Of a stretch of 64,000 bases of DNA, positions 12,700 through 25,731 are shown piece by piece; positions within the stretch are counted from its first letter, which is position 1, and the number at the start of each line of letters is the position of its first letter. The DNA lies in assembly GCA_023101725.1 (NCBI GenBank), contig JALJCO010010310.1, positions 248,675 through 312,674 of the forward strand, in the 5' to 3' direction. The notes beneath the pieces were generated by a model that was not told the DNA's origin, ran no database searches, and saw nothing but the letters and a program-made list of their open reading frames with translations. The translations under genes and the position numbers were made by a program. The stretch comes from Atherinomorus stipes (Eukaryota; Chordata; Actinopteri; Atheriniformes; Atherinidae).

Positions 12700-13200
12700 A
12701 TGTGCCTTCATCTTCTCCTCATCCTCATGCTGATCAAGACTTTGGAGCACTTTTTTAATATCTGAAATGCAGCCGGAGATCGGACAGGTTTTTCATCATC
12801 GACTGACTTTCATAAAATGGAGTTTACCAGCATTCAACACAAAAAGGTCCATAAAAGTCCACAAAAACTTGTCAATATTCCTCCAAACTGCTCGTCCAAT
12901 GTAATCCAAGTGTCCTGAGTGGGTAGTGTCCAGAATTTACTGGAAACCATCATTTAGTAGATTTTTATACTTTTGTGCCGAGTTCACAACACTCCGTAAG
13001 CTGCCGCTTTCAGAGCCTACTCTGCAGATAATGGAAGCGTAGAAGAAGAAATTCGATGTTTACATTGTGCTAAGAGCGACAGGCTATAAAAATCTTATTT
13101 TTATATTTGAGATAAGATAGATAAAAGTGCTCCAGAGTCTTGCTCACCATGAGGGTAAGTGGAAAATAAAGTTACATCATTCTGTGGGTGAACTATTCCT
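12700..13200. mobile_element. TTAA MITE family C, copy 3
   Basis: The right end matches the family terminus and is followed by TTAA at 13201. The left side retains the family's ggagcacttttttaat segment, but the outermost left terminus is degraded. The interior shares the tccataaaagtccac and ctgctcgtccaatg stretches with the copies at 6.6 and 56.8 kb. Confidence 0.65.
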
Positions 13201-13502
13201 TTAATATCACGGTTCAGGTGTGGGCGGATATTTCTGTAGTTCGGGCAGGTCACGGTGAGAATAAGTTTCTTTTTCGTTGGACATGACGTGTTTTAAACAT
13301 CAGGATGTGAACCAGAGACGGAGAACACGGTTCCAACCAGCACGATGATCTTTATGCAGGAATCTCTGAATCACATAAATGAAGCTCCTACGTGGCAAAA
13401 TTGAACTACGGTGAATTTAGGAAATTAATATGCGACGTGCAGGTCAGGTTTGACAGGGAGAGCTGCGGTTCGTGGGTCTCGGTTCAGGCGGATGCGGGTC
13501 GG

Positions 13503-14468
13503 CAGTGTTGCCAACTTAGCGACTTTGTCGCTATATTTAGCGACTTTTCAGACCCCTCTAGCGACTTATTTTCAAAAAAGCAACTAGCGACAAATCTAGC
13601 GACTTTTCCTGGAGTCCATGGAGACAGACGAAGGTGATGTCGCTCTCCGTCACTCATCAGGAGCTGCCTCCCCTCTCTGTTTCCCGGCACTCACTCAGTT
13701 TACGCTGTCCTGGTGCAGCTGCAGCCCGCCGCCCGGCCCGTCCGAGCTGCTGTGAGATGACTCCTCCTCGTCCAGACAACAAATGAACTGCGCCTGCGCG
13801 AAGCTGCCTCCTGCCGCCAGATTGTTTAAATGTAAAAATGAAAAAAAAGGTCTCAAATTAAAAGCTGCACTAAAATCACGGCTTTTTTCACTCAGTCTCA
13901 GTTGCTTTACCCACGTTGTCTACACTCGTGCGTGTGCTTCTGCTTCTGAGCATCATCAGTCAGAGAGGAGAAACTCTGATCCAAGCTCAGAAGTACATAC
14001 GAGAAAGATATTTTCTTTTTTCCTGGTCAAAGTATGATAAGGTGCATTTTGGCTTTCCTATGGCATTATTTCCTTAATTTCCTCCATAATTTCCCTACTG
14101 GGATAAGTAAAGTATTTTTTATTTCATTTCATTTATTTTTGCTACAACGTCCATATATATATTATAGCCTATTATAACAGTTGCTGCTTGTTTCCCATAA
14201 TGCATTGTGGCACACCTGGGTCTTCTTTGCACCAGTAGCCTTGTAAATTGTCAAAAGTTCATGTCAAACAAAGACATGCCGCTCAAAACTAGTATGTTGT
14301 TGTAAATAAAGGTGATGTAAAGAAAAGAAAAAGAAAAACATGCTGCTTCCACGGGGGATCGCGCATGCGCATCATAGACTGCCCGTCACGATGACGTTAT
14401 TTAGCGACTTCTGGCGACTTTTTGGCCAGCCAATAGCGACTTCTCTCCCTGAGGAGTTGGCAACAGTG
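13503..14468. mobile_element. hAT-type MITE with CAGTGTTGCCAACT termini
   Basis: A perfect 8-bp duplication, CGGGTCGG, flanks the element at 13495-13502 and 14469-14476. Termini are CAGTGTTGCCAACT on the left and, reverse-complemented, CACTGTTGCCAACT on the right. The sub-terminal regions are full of TAGCGAC repeats. The 84-codon plus frame at 13783-14037 shows no transposase motif. A ctgggataagtaaagtat segment near 14100 resembles tails seen at fish retroelement 3' ends. Confidence 0.8.
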
Positions 14469-14639
14469 CGGGTCGGTAAACCTGCAGAACTCTGATGTGC
14501 ACGCGGCTGCACGTGATGGTCGGCGTGCCCAAACAAGAAGAGGATGCAGCTACTGTTCAAACCTTTGACAGATTATTGCAGAATACGCAGACGTTTCCTG
14601 CATCATGAACGTCTGACAGACCACAGATGAACATTTTCC

Positions 14640-14782
14640 TCCAGTCTCGTCTCGTCAAGAAAATGCACGTACGTCTCGTCATGTTTTAGTCATCACAGAG
14701 ACATGTTTAGCTCGTTATCGTCATGAAAAAAAAGGGCGTCAACGAAATGATTTCATCATCATCGTTAACAAAAACAACACTG
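14640..14782. mobile_element. hAT-like MITE fragment
   Basis: The segment has repeated CGTCTCGTC and GTCATG motifs and ends in AACAAAAACAACACTG, a terminus typical of small dispersed fish elements. Only one end is recognisable. Confidence 0.35.
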
Positions 14783-15785
14783 ACGTCCAGCTGGAAAATA
14801 AAACTGTAAAAACTGTCAGTGATGTTATTAGTATCAGTACAAACAAACTTTTATCTGATGAAGAAGCAGAGTGATAATAATCACTGAGCAAAGAAAGACT
14901 AAAACTTTATGTGAATTACTGTCATTTCACTTAAATGTTGACAAAGTTGGTATTGGAAACAAATTGTAGAACGCTGAGCGACCTTGATGAAGACTGTAAC
15001 ACTGCCGCCTGTATTGAGCTGTTATTTCACTTTTCATTTATGAATCTGCTCAAAAGAAGAAAAGCTTAATCTTTTCTTTCAGCAATTTTATTTCACACCA
15101 CCAAGGAATCAAGGAATTATCTTTTTTTTGTTCTCTTGTTGTGGCATTTTTTCTCATTATTTATCTCCCTTATTCCTTCAGGGAAGATGGCAAAGTGCTT
15201 GCGATGCAGACGTCTGAAGCAGAACCTACAGTAGCATGACAACAACTGCATCATTCCATAAGTAGCTTAACTAACCACGCTGCAGACTCGCAACCTCACA
15301 ACTGGTCTGCAGAATCCGTGGCTCCAACTTCAGGGCTGCTCGTGGTGAATCGCATCCCGGCATTCGTAGCCTGAGGTTTGATATTAAAGCCTCCGGGTGG
15401 TGCTCAGCTGGCTTTGAAAAACGCTTGCAGTGAATGCGCGCTGGGTGTTTTCAGAGTTAGCGTTGGCTCATAATCCACAGCCGTTGCTAATGTAATATTT
15501 TGAGGCCGCCTATGCTGCTGTACGGATGTTTGCTTTACTGTTGCTTTAATCAGACTGGTAACAGCATCACTGCTTATCAGCAGACGTGTCTCATGTTTTA
15601 ATGGTCACATGTAATCTGCAGTCGAGTGCTGAAGGCTGAGACCTAAACACAGCGAGGCTCAAACAGCTTTGACGTTTGCATTCAGGGATGGTGTTCTGCA
15701 TCCGTATGAACTGCTCCAACCAGCACGCCCTTTCTCCTCAGACCTGTGACATCAGCGAGGCCTTTCCATCCAGACGTCTGCATCT
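14783..15785. other. unassigned sequence
   Basis: Nothing recognisable is seen on either strand. Confidence 0.4.
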
Positions 15786-15789
15786 TTTC

Positions 15790-15955
15790 TCTTTCAGAAA
15801 GCAGTTTCTGAAACACTCGGACCAGCCTCTCTGGCATCACCAACCACTCCACGTTCAGTCACATAAATCCCCTTTCTTCCTCATTCTGATGCAGCGTTTG
15901 TCTACAAACCCGAATGCACCGAGCTGCTGCTATGTGCTTGATTAGCTTTTCTGGG
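15790..15955 (-). pseudogene. old Tc1 transposase fragment (N-terminal end)
   Basis: This stretch is a diverged copy of 37400-37540, the transposase N-terminus and leader of the Tc1 element at 33.4-37.6 kb. Shared blocks include cagtttctgaaa, ccacgttca, ttcttcctcattctgatg and the following tgaact-like leader. It is more diverged than the other copies and carries no intact frame, so it is probably an older insertion. Confidence 0.6.
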
Positions 15956-16949
15956 TCAATAAACAATTGAATATCTAAGAAAGTGATCAGAGGAGTTTTT
16001 GGCTGAACAGAAAAGTGAGGTCCTAAAGTGTTGAGCACCTGCTGCACATAAAATGAGCACGTTAAAAACCAGTACGCTGGAGCCGAGAGCGGTCATGGTC
16101 ACATATGTTTTGAGATAAGTATTTTAATTATCAGAGAAAATGATAAAATTTACATATTAACAACGTTGGAAAAAAAGAATAGTAGGGGGAAATGACTGCT
16201 TTCGGCTTCCAGAAGTACATGAAACAATAAAATAAAATGAAACAGATGAAAAACAATAAAGAATTCAAGTAAATAAGATTAAAAAAGGCACGTACAGAGG
16301 ACTGCATGACTCACAGGAGTGAAAGTAAGTCTTCAGACTTAAAACACTCGTAGCTGCAGGAACATGGCGGGGCAGGGACTGACCTCAGTAAAGATCCTCA
16401 ACTTTATTGCTTAATGTGCCCCATGTTAGACAACACAGATGAAATTACAGTCCTCTCAGACCCACGGTGCACATAACAGAATATAAAAAACTATAAAATA
16501 AAAAATATAAAAACCGAGGAATCTGCTGGGATAACCTACAAATCTAAACACGAAACCTGAGTTTAAATACTAAGATTACAAATTTACAAACGGGTTGACA
16601 GTAGAAATGTGAGAGATTAAGTTAAGTAGGAGTGTGGTTGACGATGTGAACATGGAACTGTCGCATGTGTGGGTCAGTTCATAACTAAGCCATATGAAAG
16701 TATTTTAACAACCTTTTTTATCAATAAGGTTGACAGTTTGAGATCCTGCATGCAATCACAAGATGCCAGTCTAACACACAATATAACTAACAACATAATG
16801 TAGCACAAAGCTTGTTCCTTTGCTCTCGTCACAGTTAAACAAGACGATGTGGAGAAGATGTTCCGCTCTCTTTCAGATGATACATCTGCTTTGCAAACCA
16901 ATATGTCATATTTTTAACAGATGCATAATAAGCAGGATTTGTCCTGAGC
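15956..16949. other. unassigned sequence left of the large array
   Basis: No gene or repeat family is recognised. The Tc1 sequence expected on this side of the array is absent: the array abuts this DNA directly at about 16950. Confidence 0.4.
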
Positions 16950-19900
16950 AATGGAACGGGAGATTCTCATCGCGATGAGGTGGAACGGGAGATTCTCATG
17001 ATGAGGTGGAACGGGAGATTCTCATCATGATGAGGTGGAACGGGAGATTCTCATCGCGATGAGGTGGAACGGGAGATTCTCATCAGGATGAGGTGGAACG
17101 GGAGATTCTCATCATGATGAGATGGAACGGGAGATTCTCATCAGGATGAGGTGGAACGGGAGATTCTCATCATGATGAGGTGGAACGGGAGATTCTCATC
17201 ATGATGAGGTGGAACGGGAGATTCTCATCATGATGAGGTGGAACGGGAGATTCTCATAGGATGAGGTGGAACGGGGAGATTCTCATCATGATGAGATGGA
17301 ACGGGAGATTCTCATCAGGATGAGGTGGAACGGGAGATTCTCATCAGGATGAGGTGGAACGGGAGATTCTCATCGCGATGAGGTGGAACGGGAGATTCTC
17401 ATCAGGATGAGGTGGAACGGGAGATTCTCATCATGATGAGGTGGAACGGGAGATTCTCATCAGGATGAGGTGGAACGGGAGATTCTCATCAGGATGAGGT
17501 GGAACGGGAGATTCTCATCATGATGAGGTGGAACGGGAGATTCTCATCATGATGAGGTGGAACGGGAGATTCTCATCAGGATGAGGTGGAACGGGAGATT
17601 CTCATCATGATGAGATGGAACAGGAGATTCTCATCAGGATGAGGTGGAACGGGAGATTCTCATCAGGATGAGGTGGAACGGGAGATTCTCATCGCGATGA
17701 GGTGGAACGGGAGATTCTCATCGCGATGAGGTGGAACAGGAGATTCTCATCGCGATGAGGTAGAGCGGGAGATTCTCATCGCGATGAGGTGGAACGGGAG
17801 ATTCTCATCGCGATGAGGTGGAACGGGAGATTCTCATCGCGATGAGGTGGAACGGGAGATTCTCATCGCGATGAGGTGGAACGGGAGAATCTCATCGCGA
17901 TGAGGTGGAACGGGAGATTCTCATCGCGATGAGGTGGAACGGGAGAATCTCATCGCGATGAGGTGGAACGGGAGATTCTCATCACCATGAGGTGGAACGG
18001 GAGATTCTCATCACCATGAGGTGGAACGGGAGATTCTCATCATGATGAGGTGGAACGGCAGATTCTCATCATGATGAGGTGGAACGGCAGATTCTCATCA
18101 TGATGAGGTGGAACGGCAGATTCTCATCATGATGAGGTGGAACGGGACATTCTCATCATGATGAGGTGGAACGGCAGATTCTCATCATGATGAGGTGGAA
18201 CGGCAGATTCTTATGATGAGGTGGAACGGGAGATTCTCATCATGATGAGGTGGAACGGGAGATTCTCATCGCGATGAGGTGGAACGGGAGATTCTCATCG
18301 CGATGAGGTGGAACGGCAGATTCTCATCGCGATGAGGTGGAACGGGAGATTCTCATCGCGATGAGGTGGAACGGGAGATTCTCATCATGATGAGGTGGAA
18401 CGGGAGATTCTCATCGCGATGAGGTGGAACGGGAGATTCTCATCGCGATGAGGTGGAACGGCAGATTCTCATCGCGATGAGGTGGAACGGGAGATTCTCA
18501 TCGCGATGAGGTGGAACGGGAGATTCTCATCGCGATGAGGTGGAACGGGAGATTCTCATCGCGATGAGGTGGAACGGGAGATTCTCATCACGATGAGGTG
18601 GAACGGGAGATTCTCATCGCGATGAGGTGGAACGGGAGATTCTCATCGCGATGAGGTGGAACGGGAGATTGTCATCTCGATGAGGTGGAACGGGAGATTC
18701 TCATGATGCGGTGGAACGGCAGATTCTCATTGCAATAAGGTGGAACAGGAGATTGTCATCACGATGGGGTGGAACGGGAGATTCTCATCGCGATGAGGTG
18801 GAACGGGAGATTCTCATCGCGATGAGGTGGAACAGGACATTCTCATCACGATGAGGTGGAACGGGAGATTCTCATCACGATGAGGTGGAACTGGAGATTC
18901 TCATCACGATGAGGTGTAACGGGAGATTCTCATCACGATGAGGTGGAACGGCAGATTCTCATCACGATGAGGTGGAACTGGAGATTCTCATCACGATGAG
19001 GTGGAACTGGAGATTCTCATCACGATGAGGTGGAACGGGAGATTCTCATCACGATGAGGTGGAACGGGAGATTCTCATCGCGATGAGGTGGAACGGGAGA
19101 TTCTCATCGCGATGAGGTGGAACGGGAGATTCTCATCGCGATGAGGTGGAACGGGAGATTCTCATCGCGATGAGGTGGAACGGGAGATTCTCATCGCGAT
19201 GAGGTGGAACGGGTTATTCTCATCATGATGAGGTGGAACGGGAGATTCTCATCGCGATGAGGTGGAACGGGAGATTCTCATCGCGATGAGGTGGAACGGG
19301 AGATTCTCATCATGATGAGGTGGAACGGGAGATTCTCATCATGATGAGGTGGAACTGGAGATTCTCATCATGATGAGGTGGAACGGGAGATTCTCATTGC
19401 GATGAGGTGGAACGGGAGATTCTCATCATGATGAGGTGGAACTGGAGATTCTCATCGTGGATGAGGTGGAACGGGAGATTCTCATGATGCGGTGGAACGG
19501 CAGATTCTCATTGCAATGAGGTGGAACTGGAGATTCTCATTACGATGAGGTGGAACAGGAGATTGTCATCACGATGGGGTGGAACGGGAGATTCTCATTG
19601 CGATGAGGGGGAACGGGAGATTGTCATCACGATGAGGTGGAACGGCAGATTCTCATCACGATGAGGTGGAACTGGAGATTCTCATCATGATGAGGTGGAA
19701 CGGGAGATTCTCATTGCGATGAGGTGGGAACGGGGAGATTCTCATCGCGATGAGGTGGAACGGGAGATTCTCATTGCGATGAGGTGGAACGGGAGATTCT
19801 CATCGCGATGAGGTGGAACAGGGAGATTCTCATCGCGATGAGGTGGAACGGGAGATTCTCATCATGATGAGGTGGAACGGGAGATTCTCATCACGATGAG

Positions 19901-20385
19901 GTGGAACGGGAGATTCTCATCATGATGAGGTGGAACGGGAGATTCTCATTGCGATGAGGTGGAACGGGAGATTCTCATCGCGATGAGGTGGAACGGGAGA
20001 TTCTCATTGCGATGAGGTGGAACGGGAGATTCTCATCGCGATGAGGTGGAACAGGAGATTCTCATCGCGATGAGGTGGAACGGGAGATTCTCATCATGAT
20101 GAGGTGGAACGGGAGATTCTCATCACGATGAGGTGGAACGGGAGATTCTCATCATGATGAGGTGGAACGGGAGATTCTCATCACCATGAGGTGGAACGGG
20201 AGATTCTCATCACCATGAGGTGGAACGGGAGATTCTCATCACCATGAGGTGGAACGGGAGATTCTCATGATGCGGTGGAACGGCAGATTCTCATTGCAAT
20301 AAGGTGGAACAGGAGATTCTCATCGCGATGAGGTGGAACAGGACATTCTCATCAGGATGAGGTGGAACGGGAGATTCTCATCATG
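16950..20385 (+). repeat. 29-bp tandem array of about 118 units derived from Tc1 transposase
   Basis: The unit is GATGAGGTGGAACGGGAG followed by ATTCTCATCNN, period 29 bp over about 3.44 kb. The reverse complement matches the Tc1 transposase segment that is also amplified as a 30-bp unit at 33541-33990, and the array runs directly into more Tc1 sequence at 20386. Units differ mostly at the dinucleotide in CTCATC-NN-GATGAG (GC, AT, AG, AC, CC). A period of 29 is not divisible by 3, so no long frame is kept. The left edge is abrupt. Confidence 0.93.
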
Positions 20386-20540
20386 GATGTGCAGCCAACA
20401 AATCTGCAGTAACTGTGTGATGTTATCACGTCAATATGGACCAGAATCTCTGAGGAACTCCAGAACTTTGCTGAATCTATGCTACAAAGAGTTAAAGCAG
20501 GTCTGAAAGCAAACGAAGGTCCAACCTGCTGCTGGCAAGC
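20386..20540 (+). pseudogene. Tc1 transposase C-terminal remnant next to the array
   Basis: The sequence from the gatgtgcagcc at 20386 onward is the reverse complement of the C-terminal end of the Tc1 transposase as seen at 33400-33540 (shared aaatctgcag, actgtgtgatg and tatggaccag-like blocks), ending near the point where the other copy has its terminal repeat. It fixes the origin and orientation of the 29-bp array. No intact reading frame remains. Confidence 0.75.
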
Positions 20541-23500
20541 AGGTTGCTGGTTATTCAGCATTGATAAGGTCTTTTACAGACATGGAAGTTATCCCCATAC
20601 TAGCACAGATGCTGCCTGCTGCCCTCCGCTCTGACTGGATCTCCTCTTTAGCTTCAGGTCCATACAAAAGCTCCAGAAGTGATTTTAAACTTTGATTTAT
20701 TTCAAAGCGGGACAGTTTTCATCTTGTGGACATCTTGCTGTCAATAAGTTCAAGTCCAGAGAACGGGGCAACATTTTTTATTGTTTTTAAAAAGTTTAAC
20801 TTGCATTTAAATATTTTATAACAAACTTTATCCAACTGAATACAGAATTTTTTGCTACATTTAAGTATTTTCATAGAAAACATTGTGTTGGTCTCAGAGG
20901 TCCAGTGCAGCCAAAATTTCCAAATCACTGCTGTTCAGTAATGATTTGCAGCCTCGGCTCCTGCATACATGTTTTTATTTAGTTCTTGAATCTTTCATGA
21001 ATTTTTTTTTAATAGAAACTCCAACCTATTGGGAATTTTTCATTCTTCAGTGGATCAGAGGTTAGTTTTATATCACATTGCTCAAAATTATGAGCATGAA
21101 ACATTGGCTTTGTAAGATACTGTATATAGTATCATGAGTATCATGTTCATCTGACATGAAAGCAACACAGAAGCAAATACTCATCATCACATTCATATAA
21201 AACACAGTAATTACAACAAGTACACCTTCAATAAATGCATTTGATGTGATAACTGGAATTAATAAACCCAAAGAAAAACAGGAACATGGATTAATCTGAA
21301 CTTGACTTATGACAGAGAGGAAATTATTCCACCTCATTTAAAAAATGGGCTCACTTCAGGAAACGCTGCTTTGCAAGCCATAGGTACCATTATAATAATG
21401 GTCCACAGGATTCTGGGATTCTCAACCCTGCTGCTTTTGAATTTCCTGATTTGATTGAGGCACCACGGCTCATTTCTAAATTACTGCTGCGATGTTAGCA
21501 TTCAATTTCCTCCACAGGAACAAAATCCTCTGGTCCATAAAGTCAACAGGCGCTGATTGGACCGGAGCAAAGTGCGAGACAGAGGACAAAATGCAAGTGC
21601 GGCACTGACCCAATCAACACGGAGCGCCGGGGCTTCAGGAAAAAAAGCAAATTGCCTGAATCAGACCATGACCACACTGTGTGGATAATTCGTTTATGAG
21701 CAACTGTGTGTAAATGAGCCGTCTGAAAACCTAAAACCGAAATAACATGTGTAATTACAAACTTTTAAAAGGTGAGGAGTTGTATTTGGAGATTTGGGGC
21801 AGACACTGTGACGTCTGTCTGCTCATTTATGGTTTTAGTCATTAGCCAGTCTGCAGAATATACAAAGCTTGATGCAGTATGTGTACTGTATCAGAAAGTG
21901 TTGCTGTAAATGCAAAATAACTCAGACGGTGCAATCTAATACGCTGTTTGAATTATAAAAAGCAGCACATGAATGCAGGCATTTAAATGCTGGTACACCA
22001 CAGACGAGTGTGTTTCCACCACCGCATTAAAGTAGAGTGTTTGCATAAGATCGAATGATTCACCATGCATAACTGCTCAGTATTCATCTACTCCATCAGA
22101 AAGAGGAGTCTAGCACTAGATCAATGCAGTAAAGAGAGCACGCTCTGCAGAGCACTTCATCGTGTCACGTCGTTAGCATGCTAGCACCAGTTAGTGCATG
22201 ATCACAGAGCAGGCCCTGCAATGACATGTTACTGCCATAAGATGACAGGAAAACCAGAATAATGATGCGGCTGAAAGGCCAAAACAGTCTCAAAGTGGTC
22301 TGTTGAAGGATTTCCTCTCTTTCAGTCAGACACTCAGAGAGATGCTAAACTTCCAGAGTGAGCTCAGAAGAAATCCTGTCCCAGATCAAGATCAAGTCAG
22401 TCTCTGTGTCCCAAATTGGTAAATTTTTCACACCTAACTTTTATGTGTGGTTTTTTAGAGTTATGTTGCAACCAAACATGCAAACTAATCAATGACCCAC
22501 GGAAAAAACTGAGCACCCACGTGGGATTGATGGCAAAGTTGGTCTTATCAAGCATCAACTGCAGTGTTTCCTACACTGACTCAGACTTCCTCAGCTATAT
22601 TATTAACGTCATGCCTTCAAAATGATAAGAATAAAATCTTTTAACATGGAAAACGTCAAAAATTTCTTAATTGAAGCTGGATTACCGCTTCTAGAAGCCA
22701 GCAGCAGAAGAACTGTCTTCTGTCAGACATTGCATTTTCATGTGAACGCAGCATGGAGGCGGTATGTCAGGATGAAAACACCGCAGCCAGAACGTGGCGT
22801 GCACAGACAGAAGGCTTTAATTATATCTTAAACTTGATAAATGAGGATAAAGTGTTTTTTAGTGGCTTCGGTTCTTCATTGAATCAAACCACCGAGCAGC
22901 CTACGGTCTCAAAATCAGCCTCGTTTAATAAGAAAATAGCCTTTTAATACGGCACGGTCAAGGATATAATCGCCAATGGGCTCATCAAGCTGCAGCTAAA
23001 AGCAGTCGTACATCTCAAAGCACGAACAAGACTGGTGAGAGAAAAAAACTATAGGTTTCTGTTGCTGATTAAATTGTTGTTCGTTAAGATTGTGTTGCAC
23101 TGGCTACGAGTTTAGCTTTCTGTTTCACTTGCAAGCGCATTTATTGCTTGGTGTCACATTTGTGAAGGATTCCGCTGATGACTAATTTATTACCAATTTA
23201 AATGTCTTCAAATTATTTTTTAAATGGATGTTGTATTTGTTAATTTTGGGGTGAGTTCATTAATTCATTTTACAAAATAATAAGCCACAAATTCCACTAA
23301 TAATGTGATATTAATTTAGATGAATGTATCATGTTGTCTTGTAAGGCCTTCACTCAGAGCACCCACTGGTAGAAATGTAAATCGGCGCCCCTGCAATGAC
23401 CCACTTATCCCGCTGTTGCATTCATGTCCCACCAGGTCAGGAAGTGTTAAAGTCAAGTGATGAGTCAAACCTCAGAAGTTGTTTTGAAAGCCTGGAAATT

Positions 23501-23555
23501 ATCTTTAAAAAACAGTTTGTGTCAGTCTGCAGAGTTTTAACAGGGGAGCCCAGGA
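20541..23555. other. unassigned sequence
   Basis: No domain-bearing frame, RNA gene or clear repeat is recognised over about 3 kb. Frames of 60-89 codons are scattered on both strands without motif support. Confidence 0.4.
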
Positions 23556-23559
23556 TGAG

Positions 23560-24260
23560 CCGTTTGTGGATCTGAAAAACGTCAACGTCACTCCAGGTCC
23601 AGATAAACTACAGTTTGCAACAAATACAGAAGTTAAAACAAAGACAACGAACCTTCTGCTACGTCAACCGTTGATTTCTGAGGAACTGAAACTGAAGCCA
23701 GGTTTCTACCGTCGCCATCTTCACCATGTTGCGCGCACTGTCGCTCTCGGAAAATACATAAATGGGCCTCGGGGCAAATGATTGACAGCCAGTGTACTCC
23801 GTGCTAAATGCTAACCTGAAACTTACAGGAGCTAACGAAGATAGACAGGCTAAAGCTAAGGCGCGCTCTGACTCGCTGTTAGCTGGCAAAAGCAGCTGTT
23901 GTATATCTGCTACTGACTGAGACCTCCTCGCCACTAGCCTGCAGCAGTTCTGCCACCTGTCAATCAAAAGGACACGCCCCTAATTATGCATAATTTCAAA
24001 ACACAGTTTTGAAATTCAAGTCACAGTTGACATGAAGGTAAACTTCATCTATTAAACCTAAAATGATGTTTTAAACCAGGCTGTAAACTTTCATTTCTGC
24101 TGTGAAGTTGGTCTTTTTAACATGAAAGTCTGTGGGGGCTGACCCCCTTTTGGAGGCAGCCCCTAGCAGATGAGGGGCAACTACAATTTTCCAGACTTTC
24201 CAGGTTGGCTTCACTTTTCTCGCTGGAGGCTGCCGCTCTGGTAAAAAGAAAAAAGTGATC
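23560..24260. repeat. possible dispersed repeat
   Basis: The stretch has a compact GC-richer block (ccgtcgccatcttcacc, gacacgcccctaatta) of a kind that recurs in fish genomes as dispersed repeats. No termini or second copy is visible in this window, so the call is tentative. Confidence 0.25.
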
Positions 24261-25723
24261 ATTTGGTCATAAAACGTGACCTAAACAGCCGCTTATAAGC
24301 CTGAAGCCCCCCCAACGATGCAAAATGGAGATCTTTTAGAGAAGTGAAGTGTGTGGTTAGTCTTCAGGAACACCATGACCTGTATAACTGAGTAGCTTCA
24401 GTAGCTAAGAAACGAGTTGCAAAGATTACAGATGTCCTACATGTCAAAGACTCCGTCCTCTGTCCCAGCGTCGCACCCCTGCAATGTTTCTAACGCTCAT
24501 CAGAGGACAGATCCCTCATTCCTGGTGTTGTTGGTCCAAGAAAATTCCTTTTAACCAGTGTGAGCGACTTCATTTAAGCACTAGTTCTGTAAATGATAGA
24601 CACTTAACAGGTTAGAGAAGTTTTAATATAAAATAGATCTTTAAAGCACCAGAAAAACCCCAGAGTGATCGCTATCCATCTATCTATCGCTCCCTCGCTT
24701 TGCTTTAAAAGCTAAAATCACAGTTTTGTTAGCAGTATGTTTCCAGGATTACATTTCCATTCAGAATACAGCCAATTGTTTTTCTTCAGCTTCTCAGACA
24801 AAGAATGTGTGAAATAATATATGAGGGATCAGCATGAACTGCATCAAAATGAGGGGGGGTTACTCATGAGGAGGGAATGAGAGCAGGAAACGCCGGACGA
24901 AAGAGGAGAAGAAAATAGTTTAAATAACAAAAGACTGTTCGCTCCTTTTGTGGATGCAGCATAACGTGTAATGTCCTTGTTTATTCCTTCTCATCCTTGA
25001 TGATTTTTGCTCTATCAGAGGTATTTCCAGTCCATAATCTGCAATTCTTCACATAAATTTGCCTTTAACGGCTCCGTTGACCACACAAACATCCACAGAG
25101 TTGCATCAGTGTAAATCTGAGTCTGTCAGGAGGAAAATCGCAGGCTTACGGCCACAAAGAGACACAATGAGCCCAACAGTGAAAACAAATTGCTTCTCTG
25201 GGGAGCTCATACCTCACGTTTGCTACAGGGTTTCGGCGAGGATGACATAATAAGATACTTTAGCTGCAGCCACAGAAGTTAGTGCCGTGGTGAGAGATGT
25301 GCTCGTGTGTTGAGGTACGAGCGCAACCTTCAGTTAACACGAGTAACTCAGCCTGGTGTCTGATCTGATCATCTCAGGTTAAAACGCGCAGAGGTCAGAC
25401 CCGAACGTACCAACATAAATCCTCCCGTCAACGACGCGTGCAGCATAAGTGGAGCCTCATGGTTATTTTCCTGGGGGAATTCATGCTTGTTGTCTGCCTG
25501 CATTCCCGTCCCCCCCCAGGGGAAACGCTGAGATACAGAACTGTTTTAGGCAGGTGTGAAAAAATCTGCTACCTGAGAATGCTTTCAGAAATAGAAGTGA
25601 TGATGATTTATTTTCATTAATTCACAAAATGCAAAGTTAATATCTGGTGGTACTAAAGTTTATATTAAAACCAGCATCAAATATTTTAGGTAGAAAGCAC
25701 ATAGATGCAGAAATGCCGAGGAT
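24261..25723. other. unassigned sequence
   Basis: Nothing recognisable is seen apart from short low-complexity runs. Confidence 0.4.
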
Positions 25724-25731
25724 CATAGATG

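Noticed and set aside
13783..14037. 84-codon frame inside the hAT MITE as a transposase remnant
   Set aside because: No zinc finger, catalytic or dimerisation motif of hAT transposases is visible.
16950..20385. CRISPR-like array with a 29-bp repeat
   Set aside because: There are no spacers: units are head-to-tail with no unique sequence between them. The unit derives from a transposase gene and the context is a eukaryotic genome.
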